A stretch of DNA of 64,000 nt from Micromonospora gifhornensis (GTDB lineage: Bacteria; Actinomycetota; Actinomycetes; Mycobacteriales; Micromonosporaceae). Below the pieces are notes generated by a model, which worked only from the letters and a program-made list of their open reading frames with translations, had not been told where the DNA came from and made no database searches. The stretch is from assembly GCF_016863515.1 (NCBI RefSeq), contig NZ_BOPA01000033.1, positions 1-64,000 on the forward strand, given 5' to 3'. Of the stretch, positions 10,330 through 17,190 are shown one piece after another; position 1 is the stretch's first letter, and every line of letters starts with the position of its first letter. Made by a program: the position numbers and the translations under genes.

Positions 10330-10644
10330 TCAGTGGTAGATCTTCAGGCCGACCACCCCGGCGACCACCAGCAGCAGGCAGAGGATCCGGGGCAGGCTTG
10401 TCGACTCGCCCAGCGCGAGCATCCCCACCAGCGCGGTACCGGTCGCGCCGATGCCGACCCAGACCGCGTACCCGGTGCCGACCGGGATCTCCCGCAGCGC
10501 GTACGCCAGGCCGCCCATGCTCAGCACCAGCGTGACCGCGAAGATCGCGGAGGGGAGGGGACGGGTGAAGCCGGCACTACGGTCCAGGGCGATCGCCCAC
10601 GCCGTTTCCAGCAGTCCGGAGAGCACCAGCACGATCCAGGCCAT
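10330..10644 (-). CDS. SMR-family guanidinium exporter Gdx (SugE type)
   Basis: This is a small multidrug resistance protein of 104 residues with four membrane helices. It carries the essential glutamate (E13) in the first helix and the SugE/Gdx-like pattern (GLLETAWAIALDRSAGF, GTGYAVWVGIGATGTALVGM, final helix ending GLKIYH). The Gdx subtype exchanges guanidinium for protons. The ATG at 10644 puts the glutamate at residue 13 and has AAAGG upstream; a GTG at 10653 is the alternative. About 60 nt upstream of the gene lies a guanidine-III-like riboswitch, which strongly supports the Gdx rather than the drug-exporting subtype. Confidence 0.88.
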   Translation of the reverse strand: MAWIVLVLSGLLETAWAIALDRSAGFTRPLPSAIFAVTLVLSMGGLAYALREIPVGTGYAVWVGIGATGTALVGMLALGESTSLPRILCLLLVVAGVVGLKIYH

Positions 10645-10705
10645 CGGGGTCACCTTTCACGGTCGCCCGAGCCACCTGGCACGGGACGAGTCGGGTCCTT
10701 GCACG

Positions 10706-10746
10706 GGGCGTCTTGGCCTGACCGGGTACGCCCACGACTCGTCCGG
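10706..10746 (-). ncRNA. Guanidine-III (ykkC-III) riboswitch aptamer
   Basis: Read on the minus strand, this 41-nt stretch begins CCGGACGAG, then GGGCGTACCCGGTCAGG, then CAAGACGCCC. That matches the known ykkC-III core as I recall it from the Thermobifida fusca RNA: the GGGCGT/ACGCCC helix, the CCGG/CCGG pseudoknot pairing and the conserved ACGAG and CAAGAC elements. It sits directly upstream of the Gdx exporter, the usual partner. Ten nucleotides of the aptamer (10735-10744) are complementary to 10684-10693 downstream, giving a plausible switch helix between the aptamer and the ribosome binding region. Confidence 0.88.
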
Positions 10747-10860
10747 GGGACCCTTGCGGGCCACCGGGACCGACCGTAGCACCGGGGGAAAGCCGCAGCT
10801 CGGGTGAGGCCGATCACCTCGGGTGGACCTCAACCTTGCTTGACGTTGCACGATGGGGGC

Positions 10861-11790
10861 ATGACCCTGCTCATCTCCGATCCGGAGGTCGCTGGCGCGC
10901 TTGACGCACCGGCCACCGTGGACGCCATGCGCCGGGCTCTGCTGGCCGCGTACGACGGACGACTGGTGGCCCCGCCCCGGGCCGCCGCGCCGCTGGGCGG
11001 GGGCCGGATGGTGCTCACCGCCGGGCACCTGACCGGGCAGTGGTACGGCTACCGGTCGTACGACACCTTCGGTCACCCGGGGGCCGAGCAGGTGGTGGTG
11101 CTGCACGACGGGCAGACCGGCGCGGTGCGGGCGGTGGCGGTGGGGGAGGAGCTGGGGTCCCGGCGTACCGGCGGGTTGGGTGGGGTCGCGGTGGACGCGC
11201 TGGCCCGCGCGGACGCCGACACGCTCGGGGTGATCGGCGCCGGCGGTCAGGCGTGGACCCAGGTCTGGGCAGCCGCCGCCGTACGCCCGCTGCGTGAGGT
11301 CACCGTGTTCAGCCGTTCGGCGGCACGCCGGACCGCGTTCGCCGACCGGGTCCGCGCCGAGCTGGGTGTACCGGCCCGTGCCGTGGACACCGCCCGCGCG
11401 GCGGTGCGCGACCGCGACGTGGTGGTGCTCGCCACCACCAGCCCGACACCGGTGCTGGACGCCGCCGACCTCGCCCCCGGCACCCACGTCAACGCGGTCG
11501 GTTTCAAACAGCGCGACCGGGCGGAATTCGGCCCCGATCTCCTCGACGCCGCCGCCGTGCTGGTCACCGACTCACCGGCGCAGGCCGGGGCGTACGTGCC
11601 ACCGATGCTGGCCGCCGAAGCGCCGTACGCCTCGCGGTTGCGTGATCTGGGAGCGGTGCTGGCCGGCGCCGCGCCCGGCCGCACCGACGCGGACCAGGTC
11701 TCGGTCTTCTGCTCGGTCGGCCTGGCCGGCACCGAGGTGTTCCTGCTCGACCAGGTGGTCCGGGCCCTCGCCCCGGCCGTCCCGACCTGA
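10861..11790 (+). CDS. Ornithine cyclodeaminase / mu-crystallin family protein
   Basis: This 309-residue NAD(P)-dependent enzyme belongs to the ornithine cyclodeaminase/alanine dehydrogenase/mu-crystallin family. The N-terminal substrate part includes PPRAAAPLGGGRMVLTAG. The Rossmann domain carries LGVIGAGGQAWTQVWA at about residues 120-135, followed by VTVFSRSAARRTAFA and the VVVLATTSPTPVLDA loop. Members act on ornithine, alanine, proline analogues or imines; the substrate cannot be read from the sequence. I chose the ATG at 10861 because homologues begin with a short lead before the first helix. It stands alone on the plus strand, divergent from gdx. Confidence 0.85.
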   Translation: MTLLISDPEVAGALDAPATVDAMRRALLAAYDGRLVAPPRAAAPLGGGRMVLTAGHLTGQWYGYRSYDTFGHPGAEQVVVLHDGQTGAVRAVAVGEELGSRRTGGLGGVAVDALARADADTLGVIGAGGQAWTQVWAAAAVRPLREVTVFSRSAARRTAFADRVRAELGVPARAVDTARAAVRDRDVVVLATTSPTPVLDAADLAPGTHVNAVGFKQRDRAEFGPDLLDAAAVLVTDSPAQAGAYVPPMLAAEAPYASRLRDLGAVLAGAAPGRTDADQVSVFCSVGLAGTEVFLLDQVVRALAPAVPT

Positions 11791-11894
11791 TCCGCCCCGT
11801 CCAACCCGGTGGACGCCCCGCCCCACCTGGTGGACAGCGTGCCCAACCCGTTGGACGGCGCGCCCGCCCCGCCAGGCCGGGCGCGGCGGCCCGG

Positions 11895-11900
11895 TACCCT
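11895..11900 (+). promoter_or_regulatory. -10-like box in front of rimO
   Basis: TACCCT lies 6 nt before the GTG at 11907 and 3 nt before the ATG at 11904. The 6-nt spacing seen at other genes here would favour a leaderless start at the GTG, one codon downstream of the ATG. Confidence 0.3.
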
Positions 11901-11903
11901 CGG

Positions 11904-13382
11904 ATGGTGTCTGCCACCTCTTCTGACGGTCGCCGTGTCGCCCTGCTGACCCTGGGCTGTGCCCGTAACGAGGTCGACTCGGAGGAGTTGGCCGCCCGCC
12001 TGCACGCCGATGGCTGGCAGGTGACCACCGACGGCGAGGGCGCCGACGTGGTGGTGGTCAACACCTGTGGTTTCGTGGAGAAGGCCAAGCAGGATTCCAT
12101 CCAGACGCTGCTGGCCGCCGCCGACACCGGCGCGAAGGTGGTCGCCGCGGGCTGCATGGCGGAGCGGTACGGCCGGGAGTTGGCCGACAGCCTGCCCGAG
12201 GCCCAGGCGGTGCTCAGCTTCGACGACTACCCGCAGATCGCCGCCCGGCTGGACGCGGTGGTCGAGGGCCGCGAGTTCACCGCGCACACCCCCCGGGACC
12301 GGCGTGAGCTGCTGCCGTTGACCCCGGTCGCCCGCCGGGACAGCGCGGTGTCGCTGCCCGGGCACGGCCGAGGGGCCGACGTCGACGAGCACACCCCCGC
12401 GCATCTGCGTCCGGTGCTGCGTCGCCGGCTCGACAGCGGGCCGGTCGCCTCGCTCAAGCTGGCCAGCGGCTGCGACCGCCGCTGCGCCTTCTGCGCCATC
12501 CCCGCCTTCCGCGGTGCCTTCGTCTCCCGTACCCCTGACGAGTTGCTCGCCGAGGCGGAGTGGCTGGCCAAGAGCGGTGTCCGTGAACTGGTGCTGGTCA
12601 GCGAGAACTCCACCTCGTACGGCAAGGACCTGGGTGATCCGCGCGCCCTGGAGAAGCTGCTGCCGCAGCTCGCCGCGATCGACGGCATCGTCCGGGTCCG
12701 GGCCAGCTACCTTCAGCCGGCCGAGACCAGACCCGGCCTGATCGAGGCGATCGCCACCACGCCGGGCGTCGCGCCCTACTTCGACCTGTCGTTCCAGCAC
12801 TCCAGCGAGCCCGTGCTGCGCCGGATGCGACGTTTCGGCTCCACCGACCGGTTCCTGGAGCTGCTGGCCTCGGCACGGGAGTTGGACCCGCAGGCCGGGG
12901 CGCGGAGCAACTTCATCGTCGGGTTCCCGGGCGAGACCCGGGCCGACGTCGACGAACTGGTTCGTTTCCTGACCGAGGCCCGGCTGGACGCGATCGGCAT
13001 GTTCGACTACAGCGACGAGGACGGCACCGAGGCCGCCGGGCTGTCCGGCAAGGTCTCCGCCGCCACCATCAAGCGCCGGTACGACAAGCTCAGCGCCCTC
13101 GCCGACGAGCTGTGCTCGCAGCGTGCCGAGGACCGGCTCGGCACGACCGTCGAGGTGCTCGTCGACTCGATCGACGGCGACGTCGTCGAGGGACGGGCCG
13201 CGCACCAGGCGCCGGAGGTGGACGGTTCGACCACCCTCGTCGCGCCCGCCGACGGTGGTGTCGACCTGGCCGCGCTTCGTCCGGGTGACCTGGTCCGGGC
13301 CACCGTGACCGGCACGGAGGGAGTGGACCTGCTGGCGGTGCCGGATGAGATGATCTCGGCGGCGCCCGGCGCGACACGGTGA
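11904..13382 (+). CDS. rimO: Ribosomal protein uS12 methylthiotransferase RimO
   Basis: This radical SAM enzyme adds a methylthio group to an aspartate of ribosomal protein S12. The 492-residue protein has an N-terminal methylthiotransferase domain (TLGCARNEVDSEE near residue 15 with the cluster-binding cysteines C18, C54-type and C84-type), the radical SAM motif C190-x3-C194-x2-C197 (CDRRCAFC), GFPGETRADVDE, and a C-terminal TRAM domain (about 415-485). The RimO-specific FxRF-like helix (RRMRRFGSTDRF) separates it from MiaB, which lies at the end of the window. The stop overlaps the pgsA start by 4 bp. The start may be the GTG at 11907. Confidence 0.94.
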   Translation: MVSATSSDGRRVALLTLGCARNEVDSEELAARLHADGWQVTTDGEGADVVVVNTCGFVEKAKQDSIQTLLAAADTGAKVVAAGCMAERYGRELADSLPEAQAVLSFDDYPQIAARLDAVVEGREFTAHTPRDRRELLPLTPVARRDSAVSLPGHGRGADVDEHTPAHLRPVLRRRLDSGPVASLKLASGCDRRCAFCAIPAFRGAFVSRTPDELLAEAEWLAKSGVRELVLVSENSTSYGKDLGDPRALEKLLPQLAAIDGIVRVRASYLQPAETRPGLIEAIATTPGVAPYFDLSFQHSSEPVLRRMRRFGSTDRFLELLASARELDPQAGARSNFIVGFPGETRADVDELVRFLTEARLDAIGMFDYSDEDGTEAAGLSGKVSAATIKRRYDKLSALADELCSQRAEDRLGTTVEVLVDSIDGDVVEGRAAHQAPEVDGSTTLVAPADGGVDLAALRPGDLVRATVTGTEGVDLLAVPDEMISAAPGATR

Positions 13383-14029
13383 CGGCGGGCCGAGACGAGA
13401 GGGAACGACAGCATGGGGTGCCCGAGCGTGGGCCGATGACCGGCGCGACCGAGTCGACACCGGCTCCGGTGGCGGCCCGGGTGCCGGTGGTGAACGCCGC
13501 CAACGCGCTGACCGCCCTGCGGCTGCTGCTCGTACCGGTCTTCGCCGCCTCGGTGGTCGTTTCGGGCATGACCCACGCCGGTTGGCAGATCACCGCCTGC
13601 CTGATCTTCGCCGTCGCCTCGGCGACGGATCTGGTCGACGGCTGGATCGCCCGCCGGTTCGGTCTGATCACCGCGGTCGGCAAGGTGGCCGATCCGATCG
13701 CCGACAAGGCGCTCACCGGTGCGGCCCTGCTGCTGCTGTCCTGGTACGACCGGCTGCCCTGGTGGGTGACCGGGCTCATCCTCGCCCGCGAGGTCGGCAT
13801 CACGGCCATGCGGTTCTGGGTGATCCGGCGCGGGGTGATCGCCGCCAGTCGTGGCGGCAAGGTCAAGACCGCCCTGCAGATCCTGGCCATCGTCTGGTAC
13901 CTGTGGCCGATGCCGGACGGACTGGCCGTGATCGGTCCCTGGACCATGGGTGCGGCGGTCGCGGTGACGATCGTCACCGGATTCGACTACATCGCCCAGG
14001 CTCTGCGGCTGCGTCGCGCCCGCAGCTGA
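13379..14029 (+). CDS. pgsA: CDP-diacylglycerol--glycerol-3-phosphate 3-phosphatidyltransferase
   Basis: This is an integral membrane CDP-alcohol phosphatidyltransferase that makes phosphatidylglycerophosphate. The 216-residue protein has a complete signature D84-x2-DG-x2-AR-x8-G-x3-D-x3-D and about six membrane helices. It overlaps rimO by 4 bp (GTGA), which argues for translational coupling from the GTG at 13379; an in-frame ATG at 13436 is a possible alternative and would drop 19 polar residues. The position between ftsK and clgR corresponds to pgsA3 in M. tuberculosis. The exact alcohol substrate is inferred from family and synteny. Confidence 0.92.
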   Translation: MTAGRDERERQHGVPERGPMTGATESTPAPVAARVPVVNAANALTALRLLLVPVFAASVVVSGMTHAGWQITACLIFAVASATDLVDGWIARRFGLITAVGKVADPIADKALTGAALLLLSWYDRLPWWVTGLILAREVGITAMRFWVIRRGVIAASRGGKVKTALQILAIVWYLWPMPDGLAVIGPWTMGAAVAVTIVTGFDYIAQALRLRRARS

Positions 14030-14096
14030 GCCGGCACCGCTTCTGGCAGCTGAAATCCCGCGTCGTGGCGAGTAGGAACCGGTCCGGTCGGGAAGG

Positions 14097-14660
14097 ATGC
14101 CAGTCGTGGGTGTGAGAGAAGCCGAAGGATCGATGGGCCGCGCGGCGGCCGGAGTGGTGCACCGCCTCACCGAGCGGCGGGAGACCCTGGCCACCGTCGA
14201 GTCGCTGACCGGAGGACTGCTGGCCGCCACGATCGTGGAGATCGCCGGTGCGAGCGTCGTCTACCGGGGCGGTCTGGTGGTGTACGCGACCGAGCTGAAG
14301 GAGTCGCTGGCGGGCGTACCGAAGCACCTGCTGGCGGAGCGCGGCCCGGTCGACGCCGATGTGGCGGCGGCGCTCGCCGAGGGTGGGCGGCAGCGCTGCG
14401 GGGCCGACTGGGGGCTGGCCACCACAGGTGTGGCCGGCCCGGAGCCGCAGGACGGCAAGCCGGTCGGGCTGGTCTTCGTCGCGGTCGCCGGCCCCGACGG
14501 CACGGAGGTACGCGAGTTGCACCTCGACGGCGGGCGGGATCAGATCCGGGGTGCCTCGGTGACCGAGGCGTTGCGGCTGCTCACCGAGCATGCGCAGCGT
14601 TCCGGAGGCGTCACGGCGGCGGCCGGTGGCGGCGGGCGCGGCGGTTACGCAGCGGAGTAG
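14097..14660 (+). CDS. CinA-family nicotinamide-nucleotide amidohydrolase
   Basis: This 187-residue stand-alone CinA C-terminal domain (PncC type) deamidates nicotinamide mononucleotide for NAD salvage. It shows the characteristic VESLTGGLLAATIVEIAGAS (from about residue 34), YRGGLVVYATELKESLAGV, and LATTGVAGPEPQDGKPVGLVFVA segments. It follows pgsA by 67 bp and precedes clgR by 125 bp; pgsA-cinA-clgR is a common actinobacterial order. The C-terminal 20 residues are a Gly/Ala/Arg tail outside the domain. Confidence 0.9.
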   Translation: MPVVGVREAEGSMGRAAAGVVHRLTERRETLATVESLTGGLLAATIVEIAGASVVYRGGLVVYATELKESLAGVPKHLLAERGPVDADVAAALAEGGRQRCGADWGLATTGVAGPEPQDGKPVGLVFVAVAGPDGTEVRELHLDGGRDQIRGASVTEALRLLTEHAQRSGGVTAAAGGGGRGGYAAE

Positions 14661-14785
14661 CCGGGCGGGGTGGGATGTCGTGGCGGCCCATAGCGGGTAC
14701 GGTTGCGGGAAGGCTCCGTCGATCGGAGCCGGTGCCGCCGCCCGGCCGCACGGTCAGGCGTACTCTGTCCCCCAGGGGAGGTGCG

Positions 14786-15238
14786 ATGGTCCTGCTACGC
14801 CGGGTGATCGGTGACGCTCTACGGGCGCGCCGGCAGGGGCAGCACCGCACGCTGCGCGAAGTCTCGTCCGCGGCCAACGTCAGCCTGGGCTACCTGTCCG
14901 AGATCGAACGCGGCCAGAAGGAACCCTCAAGCGAACTGCTCGCCGCGATCTGCGATGCGCTGGGCGCCCGCCTCTCCGAGTTGCTGCGAGAGGTGAGCGA
15001 CACCGTCGCGCTCGCCGAGCAGCTGCCCGGTGTGCTCGTGCCCATGCAGGACGAGTCGGCCGAGTCGACCCCGGTCACCGCGACGGTGGGCGCGGCGACC
15101 AACCGCTCCGTACGCCAGGTCAGCGCGGACGGTGTCGCGGTCTCGGTGCGTCAGGAGTCCCCACTCAAGGCGACCCTGCGCAGCACCCGGGTCCGACCCG
15201 CCGACCGCACCGACCGGGACGTGGTCTGCGCCGCCTGA
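14786..15238 (+). CDS. clgR: Transcriptional activator ClgR
   Basis: This is a Cro/CI-type helix-turn-helix regulator of 150 residues. The HTH spans about residues 20-55 (LREVSSAANVSLGYLSEIERGQKEPSS), which is the ClgR signature; the rest is a low-complexity tail ending in Ala-Ala, as in ClgR proteins that are degraded by ClpP. ClgR activates clpP/clpC and, in mycobacteria, the pspA operon and other repair genes after envelope stress. The start at 14786 follows a strong GGGGAGG; longer upstream in-frame sequence lacks a ribosome binding site. It is followed by pspA and pspM, matching the clgR-pspA-Rv2743c order of M. tuberculosis. A TACTCT -10-like box lies at 14761. Confidence 0.88.
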   Translation: MVLLRRVIGDALRARRQGQHRTLREVSSAANVSLGYLSEIERGQKEPSSELLAAICDALGARLSELLREVSDTVALAEQLPGVLVPMQDESAESTPVTATVGAATNRSVRQVSADGVAVSVRQESPLKATLRSTRVRPADRTDRDVVCAA

Positions 15239-15434
15239 GCGCGCGAAGGGCTCAGTGGCGGATGGTCGCGGTGGCAGCCGCCGCGTAGGGTTGATCGCAT
15301 ACGTCCCCTCGTCGCCGGTACGGATGTCGTGCTGGTGCTCGGCTGGGACGATGGACCCACCATCGCCGGTGGCCGAGCTGGGCCACCCGACATGGGGGCT
15401 GGCGCAGCGACGTTACTGAGGGGATACCGCGGAG

Positions 15435-16298
15435 ATGGCGAACCCGTTCGTCAAGGGTTGGAAGTACCTGATGGCGCTCTTCGGCGCCCGTATCGACGAG
15501 CACGCCGATCCCAAGGTGCAGCTCCAACAGGCCATCGACGAGGCGCACCGGCAGCACCAGGCGTTGGTCCAGCAGGCCGCCGCGGTGATCGGCAACCAGC
15601 GTCAGCTGGAGATGAAGCTGTCCCGGCAGATGTCCGACGTCGAGCGGTTGCAGAGCAACGCCCGGCAGGCGCTGGTCCTCGCCGACCAGGCCCGGGCCAA
15701 GGGTGACGAGGTCGAGGCCGGGCGCTACGAGCAGTCCGCGCAGACGCTGGCCACCCAGCTGGTCTCCGCCGAGCAGGCCGCGGAGGACCTGAAGACGCTT
15801 CACGATCAGGCGCTCGCCGCCGCCGGGCAGGCCCGCCGGGCGGTGGAGAACAATTCCATGATCCTCCAGCAGAAGCTGGCCGAGCGCGCCAAGCTGCTCA
15901 GCCAGCTCGAGCAGGCCAAGATGCAGGAGAGCGTGGCCGCCTCGTTGGAGTCGATGTCGGCGCTCACCGCGCCCGGCACGACGCCCAGCCTGGACGAGGT
16001 CCGCGACCGCATCGAGCGGCGCTACGCCAACGCCATGGGCCGCGCCGAGCTGGCCAGCAATTCGGCCGAGGGCCGGATGCTGGAGATCCAGAAGGCCACC
16101 CTCGACACCGCCGGCACCGCCCGGCTGGACCAGATCCGGGCGAGCATGGCCGGTGAGCAGCTCGGTGCGGGCACCGGGCAGGGCGCGGTCGGCGCCCCGC
16201 AGCCGGCGACCGCCGACCCGGCCGTCGCCCGACTGGACGAGATCAGGGCGACCATGAATCGGGACCGGGGCACCGGGGACACCAGCGCCGCCGGTTGA
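15435..16298 (+). CDS. pspA: PspA/IM30 family envelope stress protein
   Basis: This is a phage-shock protein A homologue of 287 residues (M. tuberculosis 35 kDa antigen type). It begins ANPFVKGWKYLMALFGARIDEHADPKVQ, an amphipathic membrane-binding start, followed by a long coiled coil (about residues 25-215) and a disordered Gly/Ala/Pro tail. PspA-type proteins form ESCRT-III-like assemblies on the inner membrane face and stabilise damaged membranes. It is preceded by a 196-bp gap after clgR and followed 22 bp later by pspM, so pspA-pspM probably form one unit controlled by ClgR (inference from mycobacteria). Confidence 0.92.
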   Translation: MANPFVKGWKYLMALFGARIDEHADPKVQLQQAIDEAHRQHQALVQQAAAVIGNQRQLEMKLSRQMSDVERLQSNARQALVLADQARAKGDEVEAGRYEQSAQTLATQLVSAEQAAEDLKTLHDQALAAAGQARRAVENNSMILQQKLAERAKLLSQLEQAKMQESVAASLESMSALTAPGTTPSLDEVRDRIERRYANAMGRAELASNSAEGRMLEIQKATLDTAGTARLDQIRASMAGEQLGAGTGQGAVGAPQPATADPAVARLDEIRATMNRDRGTGDTSAAG

Positions 16299-16320
16299 GC
16301 GGGGGATCGAGGAGGCCACG

Positions 16321-17103
16321 GTGGCAGCAGACGAACGCACCCGGTACTTCCGGCGGTTGGGCAAGCTGCGCCGCTCCGCCCGGCGGTGGAGCGTCCTGGC
16401 CGGTGGGTTCGGTGGCGCGACGGTCATCCTGACTCCGTACGCCGGGATCGGGCTGGCCGACGCGGTCTGGGCCGCCGCTGCGGGTGCCACCACCGCGTTG
16501 GCCGCGTGGCGTTGGGTGGACCTGCGGGCGTTGGCCGCCCAGCCGGCTCCGCCCGCCCTCGATCCGGCCCAGGCCGCCGCCCGCAACCGGGCCCGCCTGG
16601 TGGCTGCAGTGGAACGACTGCCCGCCGGTGCCGGGGTGGTGGCCGAGGTGCGCCGGGTCCGTACCCGCACCGCGCTGCGCGGCACCAGCGCCGCCGGTCC
16701 GTGGGAACGGCTGGACCGGGCCGCCACCACCATGGCCGGGATGACGGGTCGGCTCACCGGCCTCGCCGAGCCGGCCGTCGCGGAGGCGAGCGTCGCCGAG
16801 CAGTCCCTGCGGGAGCTGGCCGACCGGGTGGCCAGCGTGGAGCGCACCCTGCGCCTCGCGCCGGCCGACGCCCGGCCGCCGTTGGCCGAGGCGCACCAGG
16901 CGCTCACCGGCCAACTGGAGGCCGGCGTGACGGCGTACGAGCGCCTGGTGGTGGCTGCCGCCGGCTACCTCGCCGAGGAGTACCGCCCCCAACTCGAACA
17001 CCCCGCCGCCACCCGTCTCACCGAGGCCACCGACCTGCTGCACGGCTTCGCCTCCGCCCTTTCCGAACTCCGCCCCCACCCCACCCCCGGCATGCCCCGC
17101 TGA
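16321..17103 (+). CDS. Phage shock membrane protein PspM-like
   Basis: This 260-residue protein has a GTG start 22 bp after pspA. Two adjacent hydrophobic stretches at about residues 26-62 (VLAGGFGGATVILTPYAG and an Ala-rich second helix) anchor it; the remaining 190 residues are a basic/Ala-rich helical cytoplasmic or exposed region with coiled-coil character. It occupies the place of Rv2743c (PspM), a membrane partner of PspA in mycobacteria. The assignment rests on position and topology rather than on motifs. The last codons are unusually C-rich on the sense strand and the stop codon lies inside a palindromic repeat (17101-17157). Confidence 0.75.
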   Translation: MAADERTRYFRRLGKLRRSARRWSVLAGGFGGATVILTPYAGIGLADAVWAAAAGATTALAAWRWVDLRALAAQPAPPALDPAQAAARNRARLVAAVERLPAGAGVVAEVRRVRTRTALRGTSAAGPWERLDRAATTMAGMTGRLTGLAEPAVAEASVAEQSLRELADRVASVERTLRLAPADARPPLAEAHQALTGQLEAGVTAYERLVVAAAGYLAEEYRPQLEHPAATRLTEATDLLHGFASALSELRPHPTPGMPR

Positions 17104-17157
17104 TCAAGACGTTTCGGTCTCCGGAACGCCGGATCCAGATCAGAACTTCTTGATCAA
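17101..17157. repeat. Palindromic repeat (family C) between convergent genes
   Basis: Imperfect 20-bp inverted arms start with TGATCAAGACGTTT on the left and end with AACTTCTTGATCAA on the right, around a CCGGAACGCCGGATCC centre. It includes the stop codon of pspM and separates it from the convergent oxidase-like gene. It probably acts as a terminator or 3' end structure. A weaker relic-like match (TTGATCA then ACTTCTTGA) is at 49470-49487. Confidence 0.6.
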
Positions 17158-17190
17158 CCCGGGGAGAGCGCGCGGCGGGCGCGTGGCGCG

